A stretch of 64,000 bases of DNA from Paenibacillus sp. 19GGS1-52. GTDB lineage: Bacteria > Bacillota > Bacilli > Paenibacillales > Paenibacillaceae. The position numbers and the translations under genes are program-made. This document shows positions 43,967 to 52,494 of this stretch, piece after piece (the stretch's first letter is position 1; each line of letters starts with the position of its first letter). Below the pieces are notes generated by a model, which saw nothing but the letters and a program-made list of their open reading frames with translations, was not told where the DNA came from and made no database searches. The stretch spans positions 3,100,001 to 3,164,000 of the forward strand of contig NZ_CP059724.1 of assembly GCF_022369515.1 (NCBI RefSeq), written 5' to 3'.

Positions 43967-44929
43967 TTGAATCGTTCCACAGCCGTTATTACAAACCCCG
44001 CTGAGAACACACGGAAAAAGAGCTCTTTTCTTAACAGATGGAACGCTCCCATCGCGGGCTACTTGTTCATTTCACCTTGGCTGCTCGGCTTTCTCGGGCT
44101 AACTGCCTACCCCCTATTTTTATCGTTATACTATTCGTTTACTGACTACACGCTGATGGAACCTATCCACTGGATTGGAACGCGCAACTATGAGCGCATA
44201 TTCACGGCCGATCCGAAATTTCTGCAATCTGTAAAGGTTACCTTCATGTACGTGCTTGCTTCGGTACCGTTGAAGCTCATTGCGGCCCTGTTTGTGGCCG
44301 TAGTACTCAACAAAGCCATACGCGGAATATCCCTTTACCGCACGGCGATTTATTTTCCTTCACTGATTGGGGGCAGTATTGCGGTGTCCTTGCTCTGGCG
44401 GAATATTTTTGGAGTGGATGGAATCTTCAACAAAATCATTGCTGTCTTTGGGGTAGAGGGCAAAGGCTGGATTACGAGTCCGGATACGGCTCTGGCCACA
44501 CTCGTTCTGTTGACCGTTTGGCAGTTTGGCTCTACGATGGTAATCTTTCTAGCTGGATTGAAGCAAATTCCAAGCGATCTATATGAAGCTTCATCTGTGG
44601 ATGGTGCCAATCGGTTTACCCAATTTTTCAAGATTACGTTACCCATGCTGTCGCCGATCCTGTATTTTAATCTCATCATGGCGGTTATCGGGGCGTTCCA
44701 AATGTTCACCTCTGCTTTTGTAATTACGAATGGTGGGCCAATGAACTCTACTTATGTCTACGCTCTCTATCTGTACGAACGAGCCTTTAGCCGCTATCAA
44801 CTGGGTTATTCCTCAGCGCTGGCCTGGATTATGCTCGTCATGATCGTTGCGGCCGCAGCCATTATCGCTGGCACCTCGAAATATTGGGTGTTTTACGAAA
44901 CGGAAACTGGAGGGAAGAAACGCAAATGA
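43967..44929 (+). CDS. Sugar ABC transporter permease, YesP/LplB-like
   Basis: The 320-residue integral membrane protein has six helices and the MalF/UgpA-type layout: GYLFISPWLLGFLGLTAYPL at the start and the EAA loop (YEASSVDGANRFTQFFKITLP) that docks the ATPase. It starts with TTG after AGAGGTGACC. Its partner is the YesQ-like permease whose start overlaps its stop in ATGA. Both most resemble the rhamnogalacturonan/aldouronate type. No ATPase gene is nearby, as is normal when a shared MsmX-like ATPase is used. The binding protein is probably that at 34360. Confidence 0.88.
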   Translation: MNRSTAVITNPAENTRKKSSFLNRWNAPIAGYLFISPWLLGFLGLTAYPLFLSLYYSFTDYTLMEPIHWIGTRNYERIFTADPKFLQSVKVTFMYVLASVPLKLIAALFVAVVLNKAIRGISLYRTAIYFPSLIGGSIAVSLLWRNIFGVDGIFNKIIAVFGVEGKGWITSPDTALATLVLLTVWQFGSTMVIFLAGLKQIPSDLYEASSVDGANRFTQFFKITLPMLSPILYFNLIMAVIGAFQMFTSAFVITNGGPMNSTYVYALYLYERAFSRYQLGYSSALAWIMLVMIVAAAAIIAGTSKYWVFYETETGGKKRK

Positions 44930-45768
44930 CGAAAAAATGGAAGTTGGCTACCCGACATCTCTTCATGATCATCTTTAGCCTGTTGATGGTTTACCCGGTC
45001 CTTTGGTGGATTGGTGCATCCTTGAAGCCGAATAATGAGCTGAGCTCGCCCAATATTTTTCCATCTGTTCCGCAGTGGAGCAATTTCGTAAATGGGTGGA
45101 ATTCCGTTCCTGGACATTCTTTCACAGACTTTTATTTTAACACCTTTGAACTGGAAATTGCCGTCCTTATGGCCACATTGATCTCGTGCACACTTGTTGC
45201 GTTCGGCTTCGCGAGACTGGACTTTCCACTCAAAAAGTTTTGGTTCTCCCTCCTCATGCTGACGCTGATGATGCCTGGACAGGTGCTGATCATTCCTCAA
45301 TATGCATTGTTCTACCAACTAGGCTGGGTAAATACGTATCTCCCCTTTATTGTGCCTCATCTGTTGGCTAGTGGGGCAGGCGGAACGTTCTTCGTCTTCT
45401 TGTTGATTCAATTTATCCGCGGTATCCCACGAGAGCTTGATGAATCTGCCAAAATAGACGGCTGCAACTGGTTTGGTATCTTTTGGCGAGTAATTATGCC
45501 CCTTACCAAGCCCGCAATCGTTACGGTCATGATCTTCTGCTTCCTGTGGAATTGGGATGATTTCCTGGGCCATCTGCTGTATATTAACTCGGTGGACAAA
45601 TACACAGTTGGATTGGCGCTTCGCATGATCAACGATTCTCAATCTGCTCAGCAGTGGGGGCAGTTGCTGGCCATGTCGCTGGTATCGATTGTGCCGGCCA
45701 CGCTTGTCTTTATGTTCCTGCAGAAGTATTTCGTTGAAGGGATTGCTACAACAGGAATAAAAGGATAA
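44926..45768 (+). CDS. Sugar ABC transporter permease, YesQ/YtcP-like
   Basis: The 280-residue protein has six helices of the MalG type with the EAA loop (DESAKIDGCNWFGIFWRVIMP) and the C-terminal KYFVEGIATTGIKG that ends most members. The ATG at 44926 overlaps the previous stop in ATGA, so the two permeases are translated together. It forms the channel with the upstream YesP-like protein. Confidence 0.88.
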   Translation: MTKKWKLATRHLFMIIFSLLMVYPVLWWIGASLKPNNELSSPNIFPSVPQWSNFVNGWNSVPGHSFTDFYFNTFELEIAVLMATLISCTLVAFGFARLDFPLKKFWFSLLMLTLMMPGQVLIIPQYALFYQLGWVNTYLPFIVPHLLASGAGGTFFVFLLIQFIRGIPRELDESAKIDGCNWFGIFWRVIMPLTKPAIVTVMIFCFLWNWDDFLGHLLYINSVDKYTVGLALRMINDSQSAQQWGQLLAMSLVSIVPATLVFMFLQKYFVEGIATTGIKG

Positions 45769-45835
45769 GATAAACAACAATTATCAATCCTATGGCGGTA
45801 AAGCGACGAACCTTTTTTCGCTGCTTTATCGTTTA

Positions 45836-45938
45836 TTTCGAAATATAAGAATGTATATGTACACATGATAACTTATCCTTATATTTCTCGAAGAAGCGGG
45901 TGCCGTCCATAAAAGGACGGCGAAGCCGTTTCTTCTTG
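45836..45938 (-). repeat. Structured intergenic repeat, copy 4
   Basis: Reading the plus strand, TTCGAAATATAAG (45837-) mirrors CTTATATTTCTCGAAG to give one hairpin. GAAGAAGCGGGTGCCGTCC and GGACGGCGAAGCCGTTTCTT then give a second, two-tier one. The copy ends about 33 bases before the ATG of the YesM-like kinase gene. It is in the same orientation relative to its downstream gene as copy 1. Confidence 0.85.
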
Positions 45939-45970
45939 TCTCAACAGGAACAAAGGAAGTGTGAAGCACT

Positions 45971-47680
45971 ATGACCAATCCTTTCAAAAAATTCAGGATC
46001 GACCGCCTATTTTTCCACGGTTTTGCCGTGCTGATCATTGTAGTAATCGCTTCCATCGCTTGGACAAGCTACAGCAGCTCGTCAAAGGCACTCGTGCAGA
46101 CAACCTCTCATTACCAGCAGCAACTGCTGGATGAGCTGAATAATGAAATTACGACCCGGCTGGTTATGATTGAGCAGATCTCATTGTCTACCTCTCGTGA
46201 CAACGAGCTGATTACCTTTCTAATGAACAAGCAGGACGAATTCGATCGTTATCGGCGGCGAGTGAGTGTTGAACGTGCGTTGGCTAATTTGACCTATTCG
46301 ATTCCGGTGATTCAAGGGATTGATCTATACATGAAGGCACCGCTCCAGGGGGATGCCAAAAGTTATATCCAATTTCGGGATATTGCCGATCTGGATAAAC
46401 AGGAAGGATTCCAGAATCTGGCGAAGAGTGATTTTGCCTGGACCGGCGAGCATAACATACCCAGCTTTCAAGGTGATGTTCCGGTGCTTAGCTTTGCCAG
46501 AACAATTATGTATGAGGATACCAATTTGGGAGTGCTTGTGATTCACGTCAAAGCCAAGGAAATTCGCATGCTGCTGACAGGTAATTCCTCAGGATCGAAT
46601 CGGATGATGATGAACACTCAAGGGCAGCAGATTCTGAAGATTGGTCAGGCAGTGGATCAGGCAGAATGGTCCAAATGGGTTGATATCAAGAACCAACAAT
46701 CAGGCTACGTTCATATTAAGGGAAACAAGGCAGCCGATGATTCTCTGCTGGTGTATTCGAAGCTGGCTGATTCCAATTGGACGCTGGTTGAGATTACGTC
46801 GTGGAACCAGATTACCGCTAAAAGCTTCAGGCTGGCTGAAGTGATTGGCCTCATTGGGATTGCCGCCGTTCTGCTGGTGCTGCTCCTCACCCACTTTTTA
46901 AGCAGGCAATTCACGAAGCCCATCAAACAACTGGTTACAGCAATGAGGATTTATTCCGTAGGCGGGAACAATGTGGAGCTGCCGGTGGATTATGAGAATG
47001 AGTTCGGGTATTTATTTGCCGGATACCGCAAACAGAACGAGCGGATCGAAGAACTGTATCTATCCCTGCAACGCCGGTATGAGCAGCAGCGAAAAGCCGA
47101 GATTGAAGCACTGCAGGCTAACATTAATCCCCATTTCCTCTACAACATGCTCGATCAATTGAACTGGATGGCGATCGAAGCCGGACAGGATGAGCTTAGC
47201 CGGATTCTGGAATTAATGGGACGCATGTTCCGCATTGGCTTGTCCAATGGGGACAGCTTTATCACAATCGCTGAAGAACTTATTCATATGGAGTGTTATC
47301 TGGAAATTCAACAGCTGCGCTGGGGCAATGGACTTCAATATACGATAGAGGTGCCGCAAGACATAGAGCCCTTATATATTCCAAAGCTTACTCTGCAACC
47401 CTTTGTTGAGAATTCGGTCGTTCATGGCTTCAATAAGCGGAATCGCGGTCATATTCACATCTCGATAAGCAGAAGCACTAATTCTCTACAGATCATTATT
47501 GATGATGATGGGGTCGGGCTGAAGCAGGTGGTAGACAAGGAACTCAAGCGTCATACGGGAGGTTACGGCATTCGTAATGTAAGAGAGCGAATTGCTGGTT
47601 ATTTCGGAGAATGTTATGGGGTTTCTCTTATGGAACGAGAGGTTGGGGGACAAGGGTTGAGATTAATCTGCCACTATTGA
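45971..47680 (+). CDS. YesM-like sensor histidine kinase (C-terminus frameshifted)
   Basis: The kinase has an N-terminal helix (about 15-37), an extracytoplasmic sensor, a second helix (about 290-310), HAMP-like ETTKPIKQLV-type segment (FTKPIKQLVTAM) and the His_kinase domain with the phospho-accepting NPHFLYNMLDQLNWMAIEAG. The ATP-binding GVGLKQVVDKEL and GYGIRNVRERI follow. It should sense a sugar signal and act on the YesN-like regulator. The last residues (GQGLRLICHY) do not fit. One base later the frame reads TRVEINLPLLIEPPNKEQIE to a stop at 47724, as in relatives, so a G appears to be missing in the G-run near 47646. Confidence 0.88.
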   Translation: MTNPFKKFRIDRLFFHGFAVLIIVVIASIAWTSYSSSSKALVQTTSHYQQQLLDELNNEITTRLVMIEQISLSTSRDNELITFLMNKQDEFDRYRRRVSVERALANLTYSIPVIQGIDLYMKAPLQGDAKSYIQFRDIADLDKQEGFQNLAKSDFAWTGEHNIPSFQGDVPVLSFARTIMYEDTNLGVLVIHVKAKEIRMLLTGNSSGSNRMMMNTQGQQILKIGQAVDQAEWSKWVDIKNQQSGYVHIKGNKAADDSLLVYSKLADSNWTLVEITSWNQITAKSFRLAEVIGLIGIAAVLLVLLLTHFLSRQFTKPIKQLVTAMRIYSVGGNNVELPVDYENEFGYLFAGYRKQNERIEELYLSLQRRYEQQRKAEIEALQANINPHFLYNMLDQLNWMAIEAGQDELSRILELMGRMFRIGLSNGDSFITIAEELIHMECYLEIQQLRWGNGLQYTIEVPQDIEPLYIPKLTLQPFVENSVVHGFNKRNRGHIHISISRSTNSLQIIIDDDGVGLKQVVDKELKRHTGGYGIRNVRERIAGYFGECYGVSLMEREVGGQGLRLICHY

Positions 47681-47780
47681 TTGAACCTCCCAATAAAGAG
47701 CAAATAGAGAAAAGTATCGAATAGATCATTCTATAGTTGGTTGCTGCCGACTGATGTGGAGTTCGAAGGAGGCAAAATGT

Positions 47781-49397
47781 GTGTGGAAAATCGCCATTAT
47801 TGATGATGAACGCCAAGTGCTGCAAGGAATGAAGCGTGCGATTCCTTGGGATGAACTGGATGCGGAATGGGTTGGGGAAGCTCTAAATGGCGTGGACGGA
47901 TTGGATATCATTCGAGCTACTGAGCCGGATATAGTCATTACCGATATTTATATGCCGGCGATGAATGGTCTGGATATGATGGAGCAACTAAGGAAAGAAG
48001 GATTTAACGGAAAAATCATTATTTTGAGCGGATATTCTGATTTTGAACATGCCAGACAGGCGTTAAGGTACAACGTAAGTGATTACGTGTCCAAGCCCAT
48101 TAGTGTCCCGACTTTAAAATCTATTCTGGGCAAAGTTATTGAAGAGCTTGTGCAGGAAGAGGAGAAAAGAATCAAGCAAGGTGAGCTTGAAGATAAAATG
48201 ATGCTGTATGAGCCTTTCGTGGAGAAGGAATGGGTGAGATCTGCTGCAGTTGGTACGCTAGACCGTACTTATCGCAGTGGTGCCCACTTGCCGCCGCCTT
48301 ATCGCTATTGGATGGACTGCAGCCATATAACCATTGGGATTGATCTGGTTCGTGATCATCGTGCCAACGAACTATCTGTATCGGACTGGAATCTATTTCG
48401 GTTTGCGATTAGCAACATAGCCTGCGAGGTCGCCCGCAAAGTGTTTCCGACAATTGAATATACGGAGCTTCACAGTACAAGAACACTGCTAATTGTTCAT
48501 CCGCAAGCGGAGAGCCCGGAACAAGTACAGCAGAAACTGGAGGAGCTCGGGATCAAGCTGATTGATAGCATTAAGAGTTACCTTAAGTTGGTTATATGCG
48601 TGGGTATTGGAGGTATCAAGGAGTTGTGGACGAAGATTCCAGACTCGACGGAGGAAGCCTTCCGTGCTATTGATTTGCGGGAGCGGAGGATGGTACCCAC
48701 TTACGATATCTATGTTTACCAGGGGCAAATAAGCAGCGAACAGGATTCGGTTGCCCTGTTTCCAGTTAAGTTTTCGTTCAAACTGGCCAGTGCGATGAAG
48801 GCATCGCAGGAAACTGAGGCGCAGCAGCTGGTTGCTGACTATATCAGAGAATTAAAGAAGCAGAAAGGGATTACACCCGACTACGTGCAGATGCTGGGAA
48901 GTGAGCTATGGGGGATAATTACGTATTCCCTGTATGAGGCGGGGCTGGTGCTGGATGATCTTTTTACAAATGATCAGATTGCCAAGGAATTGGTCGGCCT
49001 GACCGGGCCGGACGCCTTAGCTAACTGGCTGATTGACAAGATAACCAGCATTTGCAGCAGTCGGCAGTGGAAGGGAAGCAGCAAGCACAGACAGGTTGTC
49101 GATTTCATGACTCATTACATTCACGAGCATTATGCAGAAGAGGTCACACTTGCTGATCTTTCAGAAATGGTCTACATTTCACGCAACCACCTGTCCATTA
49201 TTTTTAAAAATATTACAGGCGAAACGTTCAACACCTATTTAACACGTGTGCGGATTGAAAAAGCACGGGAACTGCTGCTAGAGCGCAATATGCTGGTCTA
49301 TGAGGTAGCTGAACGGGTGGGTTATAAGAACATACCCTATTTCAGCACACTGTTCAAAAAAATTACCGGAATGAATCCGACAGAGCTAATTAAATAA
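47781..49397 (+). CDS. YesN-like AraC-type response regulator
   Basis: The ~538-residue protein has a receiver domain (IIDDERQVLQGMKRAI; Asp in VITDIYMPAMNGLDMM; Lys in DYVSKPI) and a C-terminal AraC double helix-turn-helix (LADLSEMVYISRNHLSIIFK, then VYEVAERVGYKNIPYFSTLFKK). A middle region of about 300 residues is a helical linker typical of YesN proteins. It starts with GTG, ten bases after AAGGAGG. It is expected to activate the sugar uptake genes. The shared motif at 34266 and 43884 is a candidate target. Confidence 0.9.
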   Translation: MWKIAIIDDERQVLQGMKRAIPWDELDAEWVGEALNGVDGLDIIRATEPDIVITDIYMPAMNGLDMMEQLRKEGFNGKIIILSGYSDFEHARQALRYNVSDYVSKPISVPTLKSILGKVIEELVQEEEKRIKQGELEDKMMLYEPFVEKEWVRSAAVGTLDRTYRSGAHLPPPYRYWMDCSHITIGIDLVRDHRANELSVSDWNLFRFAISNIACEVARKVFPTIEYTELHSTRTLLIVHPQAESPEQVQQKLEELGIKLIDSIKSYLKLVICVGIGGIKELWTKIPDSTEEAFRAIDLRERRMVPTYDIYVYQGQISSEQDSVALFPVKFSFKLASAMKASQETEAQQLVADYIRELKKQKGITPDYVQMLGSELWGIITYSLYEAGLVLDDLFTNDQIAKELVGLTGPDALANWLIDKITSICSSRQWKGSSKHRQVVDFMTHYIHEHYAEEVTLADLSEMVYISRNHLSIIFKNITGETFNTYLTRVRIEKARELLLERNMLVYEVAERVGYKNIPYFSTLFKKITGMNPTELIK

Positions 49398-49417
49398 AAC
49401 AGAAAATCATTTCAGGA

Positions 49418-50134
49418 GTGAAACCTAAAGCAACACTGGATTCTGGCTTAGCAGGCAAAATTGTTCATACTCAGGTAGACTCCTTTTGGTGGAGGGGCCA
49501 CAGCTATTATGACGTATGGTGGAGAGGGACCTGGGAAAAAGAAGGGGGCGGCTGTACCCTTAATCATGGGGTTCATCATATGGATCTGCTGCAATGGATG
49601 CTAGGCATGCCGCACACCGTTCAGGCAGTCATGAGTAATACTTCGCATGATAATGCCGAGGTGGATGACCTTTCTATTGCTATTCTTTCCTACCCCAATG
49701 GCAGTCTGGCACAGATCACAAGCTCGCTTGTTCATCATGGTCAAGAGCAGCAGATGATCTTTCAAGGGGAGCGGGAGCGAATCTCGGCACCCTGGAATGT
49801 GTATGCGTCTACCTCGCAAGCAGATGGGTTTCCGGAGCGGAATGTGGTGCTTGAGGAAGAGTTGGAGCAGTATTACAATAGCCTTGAACCGTTACTTTAT
49901 AAGGGGCACACCGGACAAATTGATGATGTCATGAAAGCGATCGAGAATAACTCGCTGCAGGTGCTTATTGATGGTTATGAAGGACGGAAGATGATAGAGC
50001 TAATAACAGCCATCTATGAAGCAGTCATTACGGCGCGGCCTGTAAGTCTCCCGTTAACCAAAGAAAGTAAATTGTATACGAAGGAAGGCTTTCTGGCGAA
50101 CGCACCACACTTTCATTCACTTGGGGGCAAATAA
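49418..50134 (+). pseudogene. N-terminally truncated Gfo/Idh/MocA oxidoreductase
   Basis: The 238 codons correspond to the C-terminal two-thirds of a Gfo/Idh/MocA dehydrogenase: ATLDSGLAGKIVHTQVD, WWRGTWEKEGGGCTLNHGVHHMDLLQW and the substrate-domain strands. The first ~130 residues, including the GxGxxG NAD-binding fold, are missing, and the frame begins abruptly after the YesN-like stop. A GTG at 49418 overlaps its only Shine-Dalgarno-like sequence, so efficient translation is unlikely. A deletion between the regulator and this gene is the simplest account. The adjacent gene at 50136 is an intact relative of the same superfamily. Confidence 0.75.
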
Positions 50135-50135
50135 T

Positions 50136-51209
50136 ATGGTGAAATTCAGTATTATTGGTGGATCGGGCTTTCGGGCGCAATATTTCCTCCGAATCGTCCA
50201 AGCCTTGCCCGAACGTTTCCAAATCTGCGGTATGGTCGTGCGGAATGAGGTCAAAGGCAGAGACATGGCAATGAAATGGGGCATTCCCACCTACCGTTCT
50301 CTGGAAGATCTGCTGAAGTATGAAAGCCCTGACTTCGTTGTCGTTTCGGTAAGCGGGGCTGGAGGTCTCGAATATTTATTGAAGCTGGCTGAGGCCGGGA
50401 TTCCAGCCTTGTCGGAAACGCCGCCTGCACCGGATCTGCCGGGCCTTGAACTTCTTTATGACAAACTAATTGTTACTGGTGCACATATTCAAGTAGCAGA
50501 ACAATACCACCTTCATCCCATACAAGAGGCGCGTTTGGCACTTATTCGTTCGGGGAAGTTAGGGAGAATTACAGAAACCACTGTCTCTATCTCGCATCTA
50601 TATCATGGTGTAAGCTTAATTCGCAAAATGCTTGGTGTTACCTTTGAGGAAGTGCGAATAAGAGCGATGCGCTTTGAATCCGAGTGGATTAATGGACCTA
50701 CACGCAGTGGTCCGCCGACGGAAGATAAGCTGATTCCCTCTCAAAGGGATTTAGCCTGGTTGGATTTTGGTGATTCGCTAGGGATTTATGACTTCACCAA
50801 GGATCAGCATCGTTCCTGGATTCGCTCGAATCATCTATCCGTCAAAGGGGAGCGAGGTGAAATCTTCGATAATCGCGTCCTGATTCAGCAGGACAACCTG
50901 ATTCCACTTCAATTAGAGCTGAAGCGAGTCAATAAAGGAGAGTTGGAGAACGCGGAAGGTTATTTTCTGCAAGGCATCCTGTGCGGAGAACAATGGCTCT
51001 ACGACAATCCATTTGCTCCCGCCAGACTGTACGATGATGAAATCGCCATTGCCAGCTGCCTGCAAAAGATGGCCGATTACGTCTCGGGTGGACCGGGATT
51101 CTATAGCCTGGCAGAGGCTGCTCAGGATTATTATCTGGGGATGATGATCGAGAAAGCCATTCAAAGCGGAGAAACTATTATCGCGCCGCAGCAACGATGG
51201 GCGCGGTAG
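50136..51209 (+). CDS. Gfo/Idh/MocA-family oxidoreductase
   Basis: The 357-residue protein starts with a nucleotide-binding motif (FSIIGGSGFRAQYFLRIV) and continues with PDFVVVSVSGAGG, ALSETPPAPDLP (the usual EKP position reads ETP) and a C-terminal beta-sheet domain. The ETP in place of EKP, losing the catalytic lysine seen in most members, is noteworthy. Members oxidise or isomerise sugars with NAD(P). The ATG at 50136 lies two bases after the previous stop, and TGGGGG precedes it. The sugar substrate is unknown, but the context suggests uronic acid or galacturonate metabolism. Confidence 0.8.
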   Translation: MVKFSIIGGSGFRAQYFLRIVQALPERFQICGMVVRNEVKGRDMAMKWGIPTYRSLEDLLKYESPDFVVVSVSGAGGLEYLLKLAEAGIPALSETPPAPDLPGLELLYDKLIVTGAHIQVAEQYHLHPIQEARLALIRSGKLGRITETTVSISHLYHGVSLIRKMLGVTFEEVRIRAMRFESEWINGPTRSGPPTEDKLIPSQRDLAWLDFGDSLGIYDFTKDQHRSWIRSNHLSVKGERGEIFDNRVLIQQDNLIPLQLELKRVNKGELENAEGYFLQGILCGEQWLYDNPFAPARLYDDEIAIASCLQKMADYVSGGPGFYSLAEAAQDYYLGMMIEKAIQSGETIIAPQQRWAR

Positions 51210-51237
51210 GAGTATTTTACAGTATATGCGGTGAGCG

Positions 51238-51260
51238 AGCCCCCTGAATGGGGGCTTTAT
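51238..51260. terminator. Terminator between oxidoreductase and HIT genes
   Basis: AGCCCCC pairs with GGGGGCT over a 5-base loop, followed by TTTAT. The genes on each side converge. Confidence 0.7.
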
Positions 51261-51601
51261 CTAATTTTATTACCACTTACCACATGCCAATGTAAATGTT
51301 TTGTATCCTGATACGCTCCTAAATTTGTGATGATCTTCGATGCTCCTGTTTTATTAACCATTTCCTCTGCTATTTTTTTAATAACTTCCATCATTTCTAA
51401 TAGCAATTGTCCTGTGTTTTCTGCTTCATCAGAGATTAGCGATGAAATATGTATTTTCGGAATTACAACGATATGATGATCATAAAAAGGTTGTGTATGA
51501 TGATAGGCAAGTACGGAGTCAGTTTCAAATACTGTGTTTACTGGAGTCTTACCGTTTAGCACTTCATCGCAATAAAAATCTTGATTCATAATTATCCTCA
51601 T
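51257..51601 (-). CDS. HIT-family protein
   Basis: The ~114-residue protein has a histidine-triad domain with HHIVVIPKIHISSLISD in the centre and KHLHWHVVSG as the HxHxH-like active site near the end. HIT proteins hydrolyse or transfer nucleotides, for example AMP-lysine or ApnA. The ATG at 51601 overlaps the upstream gene's stop in ATGA, and an internal ATG four codons later has a possible TGAGGA site. It is translationally coupled to a phosphatase gene. Confidence 0.85.
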   Translation of the reverse strand: MRIIMNQDFYCDEVLNGKTPVNTVFETDSVLAYHHTQPFYDHHIVVIPKIHISSLISDEAENTGQLLLEMMEVIKKIAEEMVNKTGASKIITNLGAYQDTKHLHWHVVSGNKIR

Positions 51602-52224
51602 ATCAGTAGGGATAGATGAGCGGTATCGTTTAAAACGCTTAAGACATTTTGCTTATAACTATTCTGATTTAGTATTGAAATACTGCCTACAGACGCTGAG
51701 AAATATGCCTTACTGAGCATTTGTGGTTGAAAATTCATCCACCATGCGATGATATAAGCCAATGTCCCGCCATGAGTTACGATTATTAGATCTTTCTCTT
51801 CTGTATTACATATCCTTTCCATGCAGCAACATATACGACTATAGAATTCTCTCCATGTCTCACCCTCTTGAAATTCTTGATAATCCATGTCAAAATCGCT
51901 GCCTATTCGCGGGTTCCTGTTGTCTCTTATCCAATCCTTTGTTTTTCCAGCAGCGATTCCGGTATTGATTTCTCGAAGGTTGCTATCTTCAATTACCTGT
52001 AAATTCAGGTGTGACCCTACTATTTCTGCTGTTTGTTTTGCGCGAAGCAAATCTGAAGAATACAAAGTGTATGCATCATGATCCAGAGTGTTAATCAAAC
52101 TTAAACCAACCAGATCTGCTTGTTTTCTTCCCAGGTCAGTTAATGGTGTATCTGTCCATCCTCCCGACATATTATTTATATGATGCTCTGATTGACAATG
52201 TTGAATAAGAATAATTTTTCTCAC
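51598..52224 (-). CDS. Histidine phosphatase family protein
   Basis: The 208-residue protein belongs to the phosphoglycerate-mutase-like superfamily. The N-terminus reads IILIQHCQSEHH, in which the usual RHG catalytic triad appears as QHC: the catalytic histidine is kept while the Arg is replaced. The second histidine is in LIIVTHGGTLAY, and the ELREI-like NLREINTG segment is present. It should dephosphorylate a small phosphorylated metabolite. The GTG at 52224 is chosen because AAAGGA is eight bases upstream; the frame is open further up. It forms a two-gene operon with the HIT gene. Confidence 0.8.
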   Translation of the reverse strand: MRKIILIQHCQSEHHINNMSGGWTDTPLTDLGRKQADLVGLSLINTLDHDAYTLYSSDLLRAKQTAEIVGSHLNLQVIEDSNLREINTGIAAGKTKDWIRDNRNPRIGSDFDMDYQEFQEGETWREFYSRICCCMERICNTEEKDLIIVTHGGTLAYIIAWWMNFQPQMLSKAYFSASVGSISILNQNSYKQNVLSVLNDTAHLSLLI

Positions 52225-52412
52225 CTCAACCATCCTTTCAAATAAAAATCTTTGTGCCCACATAAAAATACCCTCGCCAATAATGGTTGGGTATCGGTAC
52301 TTCTGAACTTTCAATAAGGAAAGTATATTTTATATGGGGTAATCTGTAAATTAATTCTATGTCAGGGGTGAAATTTTTTTCTGATATCTAAATTCTGCGA
52401 AATTAAAGTAAG

Positions 52413-52455
52413 GGCAGTCCGTATCCAAATCATTAAGGTTACGGACTGCCTTTTT
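52413..52455. terminator. Terminator after the GH88 gene
   Basis: GGCAGTCCGTA pairs with TACGGACTGCC, with five T on the plus side and a T-rich tail on the minus side. It lies just past the stop of the leftward GH88 gene. Confidence 0.7.
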
Positions 52456-52494
52456 GTTTAGCTGTGCTTAATATTTATGCGCTGGCTGTTCTCC

